From Streptomyces griseocarneus (lineage in GTDB: Bacteria > Actinomycetota > Actinomycetes > Streptomycetales > Streptomycetaceae): a stretch of 64,000 nt of DNA. The stretch is from assembly GCF_014655595.1 (NCBI RefSeq), contig NZ_BNBL01000001.1:908310-972309 (forward strand), in the 5' to 3' direction. Shown one piece after another: positions 9,431-16,143 of this stretch (within the stretch, counting starts at the first letter, position 1; the number at the start of each line of letters is the position of its first letter). The translations under genes and the position numbers were made by a program. Below the pieces are notes generated by a model. It did no database searches and was not told the DNA's origin. It saw nothing but the letters and a program-made list of their open reading frames with translations.

Positions 9431-10190
9431 CTTTTCGGCCGGTGCTGCCTTCCCGTCCGACGCTGCATTCCTGTCCGGTGCTGTCTTCCCCTCCGGCCCG
9501 GCCGCGGGCCCGCTTGCGCCAGGCCACCACGACCGCCGCGAGGCCGGTGACGGCGATGAAGGCCATGGCCGCCAGGAACGGCGGGGAGGTCGGCGACGCC
9601 GCGTGGCTGCCGGCGACCACATAGGCGGCGGTGTTGGGGACGACGCCCACTCCCGTCGCCAGCAGGAAGGCGGGCCAGCCCATCCGGGAGACCGCGGCGC
9701 AGTAGTTCGCCGCGGCGAACGGCACCCCGGGGAAGAGCCGGATGGCCAGCATGGTCCGGAAGCCGTGCCGGCTCAGCTGCCGGTCGGCGGCCTTCAGCCA
9801 GCGCCCCCGCAGCAGCGGGCGCAGCGCCTCCTGCCCCAGCAGCCGCCCCAGGCCGAACGAGGCGGCCGAGCCCAGCACCGTCCCCACCACGGCCGCGGCC
9901 GTGCCCAGCGGGGCGCCGAACAGCGCGCCGGCCGCGATGTTGAGCACCGGCCGCGGCACGAACGCCGCCGTGCACAGCCCGTAGGCCACCGCGAACAGCA
10001 CCAGGGCGGCACCGCCGGACAGTTGCGAGGGCCAGCCGCCGGTCAGCAGCCGCTCCGGCCGGAGGACCAGCACGCCCCCCACCGCGCCGCCGAGCAGCGC
10101 GAGCAGCAGCCCCAGCCGGAACCACGGGGAGCGCAGCACCCGCAGGCAGCGCGCGGTGAGGCCCGGGGAGGGAGCGGCGGTGTCCAGCAT
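9426..10190 (-). CDS. TVP38/TMEM64-family (VTT domain) membrane protein
   Basis: A 254-residue integral membrane protein with about six hydrophobic segments. The core carries the SNARE-associated/VTT-domain features FVPRPVLNIAAGALFG and the re-entrant-loop motif RLFPGVPFAAANYCAAVSR. Family members are proposed lipid scramblases or transporters. It ends in a low-complexity tail of three six-residue repeats of the type xExS(T/V)G, encoded by 18-nt repeats. It appears monocistronic, divergent from the small gene at 10272, with a strong hairpin at its end. A second, unrelated VTT/DedA gene is at 22633. Confidence 0.87.
   Translation of the reverse strand: MLDTAAPSPGLTARCLRVLRSPWFRLGLLLALLGGAVGGVLVLRPERLLTGGWPSQLSGGAALVLFAVAYGLCTAAFVPRPVLNIAAGALFGAPLGTAAAVVGTVLGSAASFGLGRLLGQEALRPLLRGRWLKAADRQLSRHGFRTMLAIRLFPGVPFAAANYCAAVSRMGWPAFLLATGVGVVPNTAAYVVAGSHAASPTSPPFLAAMAFIAVTGLAAVVVAWRKRARGRAGGEDSTGQECSVGREGSTGRKG
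9441..9494. repeat. Three 18-nt tandem repeats at a gene 3' end
   Basis: Units 9441-9458, 9459-9476 and 9477-9494 share the pattern GGTGCTGCCTTCCCGTCC with a few substitutions each. They keep the frame and encode the Gly/Ser/Glu hexapeptide repeats of the TVP38-like C-terminal tail. Confidence 0.8.
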
Positions 10191-10271
10191 CGAAGGAGCG
10201 TAACCGACGCCGCCCCCGGCGGGGGCCGAAACTCACGTGCCCTCGGGCAGGGCCCGGCCTAGGGTGCTGCC

Positions 10272-10502
10272 ATGGAAGAGCGGAGGGAAGAGCGGAGGGA
10301 AGGGGCATTCGAAAGGGCTGATCAGATGGCCTTGTTCGTGGCGGCCGAACGCCGGGCGAGGCTCGCGCTGAGGCAAGGGCACCTGGAGAAGGTCCTGACC
10401 GCCCAGCAGCTGAAGATGGTGATCCGCCACATGACCCAGACATGGATGGACGGCTTCCGGGTCGGCCTGGCGCAGCACGCCGCCGACGGCGACCCCCCTT
10501 AG
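10272..10502 (+). CDS. Small hypothetical protein (76 aa), probably leaderless
   Basis: A 76-residue, strongly charged helical protein with a Glu/Arg-rich start (MEERREERREG), then an amphipathic central part and HMTQTWMDGF near the end. No domain was recognised. Support for it being real: TAGGGT at 10260-10265 lies exactly 6 nt before the ATG, the leaderless-promoter arrangement seen at several other genes in this window, and the protein is not a shadow of an opposite-strand gene. It is followed after 38 nt by the spermidine-synthase-like gene on the same strand. Confidence 0.6.
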   Translation: MEERREERREGAFERADQMALFVAAERRARLALRQGHLEKVLTAQQLKMVIRHMTQTWMDGFRVGLAQHAADGDPP

Positions 10503-10540
10503 CGGGGCGGAGGACACCGCCGATCCCCGACAATGAAGGG

Positions 10541-11386
10541 GTGGACGAACCGATACCCGTGAGCCGTGACGTGGACTGGGGCACCGCCAAGCTGATGCCC
10601 GACGTGGACCGGCCGCGGGCCTGGCTGCTGACGGTGAACGGCGCGCCCCAGTCGTACGTCGACCTCGACGACCCCACCCACCTCGAGTTCGAGTACGCCC
10701 GCCGCCTCGCGCACGTCCTCGACACGACCGGCGAGCCGGGCGAGCCGCTGGACCTGCTGCACCTGGGTGGCGGGGCCCTCACCCTGCCCCGCTACGTCGC
10801 CGCCACCCGGCCCGGCTCCCGCCAGCGCGTGGTCGAGGCCGACCGGGGCCTGATCGCCCTGGTCGCCGAGCACCTCCCGCTCCCGGGAGGATCGGGCATC
10901 GAGGTGACGGCGGCGGACGCCCGCGCCGCCCTGGAGGCCGCCCCCGACGACTCCGCCGACGTGATCGTCGCGGACGTCTTCGGGGGCTCCCGGGTGCCCG
11001 CGCACCTCACCTCGCTCGAGTACGCCCGGACCGCCGCGCGCGTGCTGCGCCCCGGCGGCCGTTACGTGGCCAACCTCGCCGACGGGGCGCCGTTCGACTT
11101 CCTGCGGGGGCAGGTCGCCACGTACGCGGCCGTCTTCTCCCACCTGTGCCTGATCGCGGAGGCCCCGATGCTGCGGGGCCGCCGCTTCGGCAACGCCGTG
11201 CTCGTCGCGGCGCACACCGAGCTGCCGCTGGCCGCGCTCGCCCGCCGTGCCGCCGCCGACGCCTTCCCGGCCCGGGTCGAGGACGGGCCGGGGCTGGCGC
11301 GGTTCGCAGCGGGGGCGGCGCCGGTCGGCGATGCGGACGCGGTCGGGTCGCCGGAGCCGCCGGGCGGCTCGTTCGGCATCGGCTGA
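10541..11386 (+). CDS. Spermidine synthase-like / SAM-dependent methyltransferase-fold protein
   Basis: A 281-residue Rossmann-fold protein. LHLGGGALTLPRYVA is the glycine-rich SAM/decarboxy-SAM binding loop of the polyamine-synthase family, VVEADRGLIALV follows with the acidic residue that binds the ribose, and the DVIVADVFGGSRVP region corresponds to the DxxxxDxF catalytic area. Streptomycetes carry several such proteins without a proven polyamine product, so the name is a fold assignment. The start is GTG at 10541 (VDEPIPV); another in-frame GTG lies six codons on. The C-terminal 25 residues are Gly/Pro-rich. Confidence 0.75.
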   Translation: MDEPIPVSRDVDWGTAKLMPDVDRPRAWLLTVNGAPQSYVDLDDPTHLEFEYARRLAHVLDTTGEPGEPLDLLHLGGGALTLPRYVAATRPGSRQRVVEADRGLIALVAEHLPLPGGSGIEVTAADARAALEAAPDDSADVIVADVFGGSRVPAHLTSLEYARTAARVLRPGGRYVANLADGAPFDFLRGQVATYAAVFSHLCLIAEAPMLRGRRFGNAVLVAAHTELPLAALARRAAADAFPARVEDGPGLARFAAGAAPVGDADAVGSPEPPGGSFGIG

Positions 11387-11408
11387 CGGCGAGGGGCGGG
11401 CGGCGGCC

Positions 11409-12452
11409 TCAGGAGGACTTGAGCGGCCGGAGCGTGCTCATGATCTTCTTGATGGTGTCCTCGGGGACCTCGTCCTTCTCGTCCTTGATGCCCGCGAAGA
11501 TCCAGGTGTTGAGGTCGCCGGTGTCGTCCTTGTAGGCCACCGAGTACGCCTTGCCGTCGGTGGCGCACTTGTGGCTCTTGGGGACGTCGGTCGCCGTGGT
11601 CATCGCGGTGAAGCCGGTGATGCCGTGGTCGCTCTTGAAGGCGGAGGGCTTGCCGATGTTGAGGTGGCCCTGCTTCTTCTGGTCGAACATCGCCCAGGCC
11701 CAGCTCGCGGCGGCGTTCTCCGCGGCCTCCTCAAGGTTCTTGGCGCCCTGCGCGCCCTTGGCCCCGGTGATGCCGGCCTCGTGGTTGAGCTTGATGCCCT
11801 TGTCGTTCGTCCTGGTGCAGCGGGTCTCCTGGAAGTAGGCGGGGGAGGACATCGCCTCGGCCATGCCGTCCTTGTCCTTGCCCGTGTCGTCCGGAACGAT
11901 CACGCCGGTCCCCGTGGACGCCACGCCCCACTCGGGCGGCACGTCGAAGACCACGTGCCGCTTGGGGTTCTGGACCACCTTCCAGCCGCTGATGACCGGC
12001 TTGATGTCGGTGCTCGCCCGCGGGTTGTCCTCGCCGCCTCCGCCCGGCGAGGACGAGGCGGGGGCGGACACCGACGGCTTGGCGCTCTCCTTGGCCTCGG
12101 TCGCCTTCTGGTCGTCCTTCCCGTCGCCGCCGGTGAGCACGACCGCGCCGGTCACCCCGGCCGCGATCACGACCGCCACCGCCGCGGAGATCGCGATGAC
12201 CGTGGTGCGCTTGTTGCGCCCGTCGCCCGGAGGCTGCGGCCCGCCGGGCGCGCCCGGCCCGGTCCACTGCCCGGACGGCGGCCCCGCCGGCCCGGGCTGC
12301 GGGCCGCCCGGCTGCGCGTAGGGGTTCGGCTGCTGGAAACCCTGCTGCTGGTACGGGTTCGGTTGCTGCGGGTAACCGGGCTGCATGTACGGGTTCCGGT
12401 TAGGGTCCTGCGGGTTCTGCTCGCCCCCGGGCGGCTGCTGTCCTGGCCACAT
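11409..12452 (-). CDS. Membrane-anchored protein with a Pro/Gln-rich cytoplasmic tail
   Basis: A 347-residue protein with no assigned function. Residues 1 to about 75 are rich in Pro, Gln, Gly, Asn and Tyr (repeated QPNPY-type units). A single TM segment around residues 85-107 (VIAISAAVAVVIAAGVTGAVVL) follows a basic NKR stretch, then an Asp/Lys/Ser linker and an extracytoplasmic domain of about 200 residues, giving a type II topology. The outside domain has two conserved-looking cysteines (ETRCTRT, SHKCATD) that could form a disulfide. TAGGGT lies 8 nt before the ATG, compatible with a leaderless transcript. It is divergent from the thioesterase-like gene. Confidence 0.78.
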   Translation of the reverse strand: MWPGQQPPGGEQNPQDPNRNPYMQPGYPQQPNPYQQQGFQQPNPYAQPGGPQPGPAGPPSGQWTGPGAPGGPQPPGDGRNKRTTVIAISAAVAVVIAAGVTGAVVLTGGDGKDDQKATEAKESAKPSVSAPASSSPGGGGEDNPRASTDIKPVISGWKVVQNPKRHVVFDVPPEWGVASTGTGVIVPDDTGKDKDGMAEAMSSPAYFQETRCTRTNDKGIKLNHEAGITGAKGAQGAKNLEEAAENAAASWAWAMFDQKKQGHLNIGKPSAFKSDHGITGFTAMTTATDVPKSHKCATDGKAYSVAYKDDTGDLNTWIFAGIKDEKDEVPEDTIKKIMSTLRPLKSS

Positions 12453-12510
12453 GGCGGATAACCCTAGAGGGTGCGGCGCCGCTTGTGATCCGTGCCCCTT
12501 CCCGCTTTTC

Positions 12511-12530
12511 TTACCGGCTGGTAACTTACC
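12511..12530. promoter_or_regulatory. TTACC-N4-GGTAA dyad and leaderless -10
   Basis: TTACC (12511-12515) and GGTAA (12520-12524) form an inverted repeat. TTACCGGC occurs twice, 15 nt apart. TAACTT at 12522-12527 ends 6 nt before the ATG at 12534 and would be a leaderless -10, so a repressor bound here would block it. Confidence 0.45.
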
Positions 12531-12533
12531 GGC

Positions 12534-12986
12534 ATGTCTGAGACCCTGCCCTCGATCGGCGAGGCCCTCGCGGCCACCGTGCCCATGGTCCGCACGCTCA
12601 ACCTGACCTTCGGTGAGATCACCCCCGAGCGCGCCGTCATCCACCTGCCCGACCAGCCCGACTACCACAACCACGTCGGCGGCCCGCACGCCGGAGCGAT
12701 GTTCACCCTCGCCGAGTCCGCCAGCGGCGCGATCGTCCTGGCCGCCTTCGGCTCCGAGCTCTCCCGCGCCGTCCCGCTGGCCGTGCGCGCCGAGATCGGT
12801 TACAAGAAGCTCGCCATGGGCCCGGTCACCGCCACCGCCGAGCTCGGCCGCCCGGCCGACGAGGTGATCGCCGAGCTGGACGCCGGCGAGCGCCCGGAGT
12901 TCCCGGTGCACATCGCGATCACGCGCGAGGACGGCGCCGTGACCGGCGAGATGACCGTCGTGTGGACCCTGCGGCCCAACGCGTAG
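12534..12986 (+). CDS. Hotdog-fold thioesterase-like protein (DUF4442/PaaI type)
   Basis: A 150-residue single-domain hotdog protein. YHNHVGGPHAGAMFTLAESA is the central-helix motif of PaaI-like acyl-CoA thioesterases (HxGGxxHAG with the helix LAES), and the remaining beta strands end in TVVWTLRP. It may hydrolyse acyl-CoA or acyl-ACP, or be a non-catalytic relative. A clear terminator follows. Divergent from the membrane protein gene; the 81-nt spacer holds promoters for both. Confidence 0.8.
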   Translation: MSETLPSIGEALAATVPMVRTLNLTFGEITPERAVIHLPDQPDYHNHVGGPHAGAMFTLAESASGAIVLAAFGSELSRAVPLAVRAEIGYKKLAMGPVTATAELGRPADEVIAELDAGERPEFPVHIAITREDGAVTGEMTVVWTLRPNA

Positions 12987-13015
12987 TCCCGTGGCGTGAC
13001 CGCCGGTACAGGTTG

Positions 13016-13047
13016 AAGGCCCCACCCGAGGGATCGGGTGGGGCCTT
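13016..13047 (+). terminator. Strong intrinsic terminator
   Basis: GGCCCCACCCGA (13018-13029) pairs perfectly with TCGGGTGGGGCC (13034-13045) around a 4-nt loop. The stem extends to 14 bp with AA/TT, and TTTT follows directly. It terminates the thioesterase-like gene and separates the glycan locus from the genes to its left. Confidence 0.9.
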
Positions 13048-13095
13048 TTGCGTGGGGAGGGGGGCGGGTGCCGGCGCCTCGGGGGTGCGAGGTCG

Positions 13096-13458
13096 TTACG
13101 AGGACGCCAGGTCGGCGATGACCAGGGCCGTGACGGTGCCGCTGAAGTTCCAGCCGGGGGCCTTCGCCCATTCGGGGTGGGGCCGTCGGTGGATGGTCAG
13201 CTTGATGCGACCGTCGTCGGCGCTGTCTCCCGTCAGCGTCCTTTCCAGGGTCACCTGGTCGAACCCGATCGGGTAATGGCTCAGCTGCCCGTCCTGCCAT
13301 GACTGGAGCGAGAACGACTGGAGCGCCACGTTGTAGGAGGGGTTCGACCCTTCGGAGCGTAACTTCCCCCTGAGCGTGAACCCCTGCTCCACGACGTAGG
13401 GCTTGTCGCACATCTGCCTGCTGATCTCGAACTTGACGAGCTTGAACTCGACGGCCAT
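13096..13458 (-). CDS. Unknown 120-aa protein with a TTA codon
   Basis: A 120-residue protein I do not recognise. It begins MAVEFKLVKFEISRQ, has no signal peptide or TM segment, and alternates short hydrophobic and polar stretches consistent with an all-beta domain; a single Cys is at residue 17 (QMC). The start is ATG at 13458, with GGGAGAG a few nt upstream; an earlier in-frame Met lacks a site. Codon 33 is TTA (13360-13362). It is divergent from the rightward 13781 gene, which also has a TTA codon, and both have less GC-biased third positions than the housekeeping genes. Probably part of the same accessory locus. Confidence 0.7.
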   Translation of the reverse strand: MAVEFKLVKFEISRQMCDKPYVVEQGFTLRGKLRSEGSNPSYNVALQSFSLQSWQDGQLSHYPIGFDQVTLERTLTGDSADDGRIKLTIHRRPHPEWAKAPGWNFSGTVTALVIADLASS

Positions 13459-13593
13459 TGCTCTCCCTTTCGGTTCGGTCGGCCCTTCGCCGGCTGCCAT
13501 TCATTGGTACCGGCCCCACGAGGTCGGTGTCATATCGGCACATGCGGTTTGAGTCGCTTCCCGGTCACGCGGTATTCCCTGTTGGCGGCACTC

Positions 13594-13621
13594 TTGACAC
13601 CCCTTCAGGGAAACATGTAAT
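13594..13621 (+). promoter_or_regulatory. Consensus vegetative promoter
   Basis: TTGACA (13594-13599), 16-bp spacer, TGTAAT (13616-13621): six of six and five of six matches to the sigma-70/HrdB consensus. It reads right, giving a leader of about 150 nt to the 13781 gene. Such a strong match is unusual in this genome type. Confidence 0.7.
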
Positions 13622-13635
13622 CCGCGTGGATTTTT

Positions 13636-13649
13636 TTGATGTCGATCAA
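13636..13649. promoter_or_regulatory. TTGAT-N4-ATCAA inverted repeat
   Basis: A perfect 5-bp-arm dyad (TTGAT GTCG ATCAA) about 8 nt after the expected transcription start of the promoter at 13594, in an AT-rich stretch with seven consecutive Ts. A candidate operator. A GCATG-CGT-CATGC dyad lies further downstream, near 13678-13690. Confidence 0.4.
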
Positions 13650-13780
13650 TGAAAGCCGCTGAAAATCGTGGCTTGATGCATGCGTCATGCGCCGAAATGG
13701 TCAATTCCGGTTTGCCTTTTCAGGTGCCCGCCCGGTTAGAGTCCGATTCCGTCCGAACCAGACGACAGGAAGGCGGAAGA

Positions 13781-14896
13781 ATGACGCTCGCAATCAGGCA
13801 GGGTTTCGCGCCCACCTTGCGGCCGGGGAGCTCGGCATCCTTCACCGTCGATGTGACGTCGGATGTCCGAATCAGCGGTCAGAAGGAATGGATCGCGGTG
13901 ACATTCCCCGACGGCGTGACATTTCCCGATGGTGGCGAGGTCCACTACATCGTCGATCGCGCGAAGATCAACATCCCGCTGGACCCCAGGTGGGACCCAC
14001 AATCACGGCAGCTGAGGTTCCAGAGCGAGTTACACCTGAACGACGGCACGCCGGAACGGAACGGCTTCTATTCGATCGATGTGCGGGCGCTGCAGGACGC
14101 GGCGCCCGGGCTGCGAAAACTGGATGACGCACTGGAGATCGCGGGTGTGAAATCCGGTGTGGAATTCGAGATCGCCGATGCGCGCCCGGTGGAAAACCTC
14201 ATCAAGAACGGCGGGTTCTCCGACGTCCAGTTCGCGGCGGACGGGAAATGGGAACCCAATCAGGGTGTCCTCTACGCACGGAGGACACGTGCGCTCGGTT
14301 CGTGGAGCGTGGGTACGTACCAGGGCTACGGCAAGTGGGTTCCCTCCCGGACGGGCACGCCCGGCGCGCTGATCGACCTGATCGACGGGGAAAAGGACGG
14401 GCACTTCCCGCAGGACCGCGAACACCCGTTCAACGCAGGCGAGAACATCGTCGACATCGACGGGGACAACACCTGCGGGTACATCGAGCAGTCCGTCACG
14501 GTGGCCCCCGGTTCCTGGTACGAGCTGTCGTTCTACACGGGCTATCACGTTCTCAAGGTCCCCGGAGAGCCCGCATTTCTGCGGGCCGATGTACGGTACG
14601 GCGCTCCGGGTTCCGAGACCGTATTGGTCTGGGAGGACTACGTCCAGTACTACGCCGGAAAGGGTGCCGTCTCGTCCCAGGACCCCCGGAAGAAAATCAA
14701 TGACCCGCTCTGGCGCAAGCGCCGGCTGCGGTTCCGGGCCCCGCAGGGCGTCGGTGAAGTGACCGTGCGCTTCGCCAACCCGGGCCCCTCGGGATTCCAC
14801 AAGGAACTGCCCGCGAATCCGGGCGGCAGCAACGGCATGCTCCTCGCCCACGTCTGGCTCGGCCCCTCCGTGCCGGACCCGGATGTCGCGCGGTAG
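13781..14896 (+). CDS. Two-domain beta-rich protein, DUF642/CBM-like C-terminus, TTA codon
   Basis: A 371-residue protein. Residues 1 to about 135 form a domain shared with the protein at 21771: both have a (A/H)I(R/A)QG opening, (L/V)(R/Q)PG.(S/N)ASF, F(P/-)PDGG or FPPTGE, and GFYS(I/V)(D/N)V(R/Q)AL..AAPG. From about residue 137 there is a galactose-binding-like module: NLIKNGGFSDV, then SWSVGTYQGYGKW, VDIDGDNTCGYIEQSV and WYELSFYTGYH, resembling DUF642 or carbohydrate-binding folds. No signal peptide or TM segment is visible. The start is ATG at 13781 with AGGAAGG upstream. Codon 84 is TTA (14030-14032). It heads the glycosyltransferase locus and may bind or be modified by its glycan. Confidence 0.75.
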   Translation: MTLAIRQGFAPTLRPGSSASFTVDVTSDVRISGQKEWIAVTFPDGVTFPDGGEVHYIVDRAKINIPLDPRWDPQSRQLRFQSELHLNDGTPERNGFYSIDVRALQDAAPGLRKLDDALEIAGVKSGVEFEIADARPVENLIKNGGFSDVQFAADGKWEPNQGVLYARRTRALGSWSVGTYQGYGKWVPSRTGTPGALIDLIDGEKDGHFPQDREHPFNAGENIVDIDGDNTCGYIEQSVTVAPGSWYELSFYTGYHVLKVPGEPAFLRADVRYGAPGSETVLVWEDYVQYYAGKGAVSSQDPRKKINDPLWRKRRLRFRAPQGVGEVTVRFANPGPSGFHKELPANPGGSNGMLLAHVWLGPSVPDPDVAR

Positions 14897-15342
14897 GCGA
14901 CCCGCTCCGGACTCCGGTTGCCCAGTCATATCCGGCTGGGCAGCCCCTCCCGGTCCGGATCACAGGCGGCCCCCCATCCTGAGGTGGCGTCACGGCACGG
15001 TCAAATCCACTTCCGTGAGTATTCAACGGGTCCGGTCCGGATTCGTTCGCACACCCTTCACCAAGCATCTGCCACCTGCGGGTTTGTGGATCCCTGGCTG
15101 CTTCGAGTCGTCCGGTTCCCATCCCGGGGAACTGCTGGCTCCCGCGGTTTGTGGCCCGGGACACATTCCCCGGACGTAACCGCCCCGACCAGCCCGAATA
15201 AACAAGGACCCGCCCGCGTTGCGGGCTCGTCAATGAGCCGTTCAGTAATTCCTTGCGCGGCCCCTGTTGGCTATTGGCTGCCCCCTCCTGCGAATGTCCC
15301 CGCACCACCCGCCATCGCACGACGCGAAAAGGAGAGACCGCA
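14897..15342. other. 446-nt intergenic region before the glycosyltransferase operon
   Basis: No convincing gene is present. The region holds repeated TCCGG-rich strings (GGTCCGGAT near 14952, GGTCCGGTCCGGATTC near 15030) and a 6-bp hairpin GCCCGC-GTT-GCGGGC at 15212-15226 that could instead pair GGCTC with GAGCC further down. No good promoter was found, though one is expected here or further left. Confidence 0.5.
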
Positions 15343-16143
15343 GTGGAACGCCCCCGCACGGAAGAGCCTCCGACCGCCGCTGCCTGTGATCTTGAACTGG
15401 TCATCCCCGCCTACAACGAGGAGCAGCGCCTGGGCCCCACCGTGCTCGCCCTCGCCGCGCACCTGCGTGGCAAGCCTCTGACCGCCTCGCTGCGGGTCGT
15501 CGACAACGGCAGCAGTGACCGCACGGCCGAATGCGTGGACCGCCTCGCCGCCTCCGGCATCCCCATCTCCGTCACCGGCTGCTCGCGGCGCGGCAAGGGA
15601 GCGGCCGTGTCCAGGGGCATGGTCACCACGCGGGCCAGATGGGTCGGGTTCTGCGATGCCGACCTCGCCACCCCCGCCACCGCCATCGACGACGCGGTCG
15701 AACTCCTGCGGGACGGCTGGCAGGTCGTCATCGGCTCCCGCCGCTGCACAGGAGCGCGCATCCCGGTCCGTCAGCCGGCCTTGCGGCGGTTGGGTGGGGT
15801 GGGGTTCCGGCTGGCGACGCGGCGGTTCTCCGGGCCGGTCAGGGACACCCAGTGCGGGTTCAAGTTCTTCGAGGCGGGGGCGGCGCGGCGGCTCTTCGCC
15901 GATGTCACTACTACGGGCTTCGCTTTCGACCTTGAGGTGATCGCGCGGGCCCGGTCCTTAGGGCTGAGGCTGACTGAGTTCCCGGTCGTGTGGAGCGATC
16001 AGGAGGGTTCCAGTTTCCGGCCGTTCGCTGATGGTCGTCGGGTGGCCGGTGAGCTGTGGCGGTTGCACCGGACGATGCACCGCCTTCCGTCCCGGGTCGG
16101 GCATCACGCTTCCTCCGTGCGTGCTGTTGGGGAGGCGGGGTGA
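15343..16143 (+). CDS. GT2 polyprenyl-phosphate sugar synthase-like glycosyltransferase, TTA codon
   Basis: A 266-residue GT-A transferase resembling Alg5/DPM-type dolichyl- or polyprenyl-phosphate glycosyltransferases: ELVIPAYNEEQRLGPT at the N-terminus, VVDNGSSDRT, the metal-binding DxD in FCDADLA (Asp105, Asp107), and the family block GPVRDTQCGFKFF followed by FAFDLEVIARA. It has no TM segment. It likely makes a polyprenyl-phosphate-sugar on the cytoplasmic face. The start is GTG at 15343 with AAAGGAGAG upstream. Codon 206 is TTA (15958-15960). It overlaps the next gene as GTGA, so the three transferase genes are translationally coupled. Confidence 0.85.
   Translation: MERPRTEEPPTAAACDLELVIPAYNEEQRLGPTVLALAAHLRGKPLTASLRVVDNGSSDRTAECVDRLAASGIPISVTGCSRRGKGAAVSRGMVTTRARWVGFCDADLATPATAIDDAVELLRDGWQVVIGSRRCTGARIPVRQPALRRLGGVGFRLATRRFSGPVRDTQCGFKFFEAGAARRLFADVTTTGFAFDLEVIARARSLGLRLTEFPVVWSDQEGSSFRPFADGRRVAGELWRLHRTMHRLPSRVGHHASSVRAVGEAG

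Noticed and set aside
13501..13704. A 67-codon minus-strand ORF in the promoter region upstream of 13781
   Set aside because: It has no ribosome site, no recognisable domain, and covers the consensus promoter and dyad.
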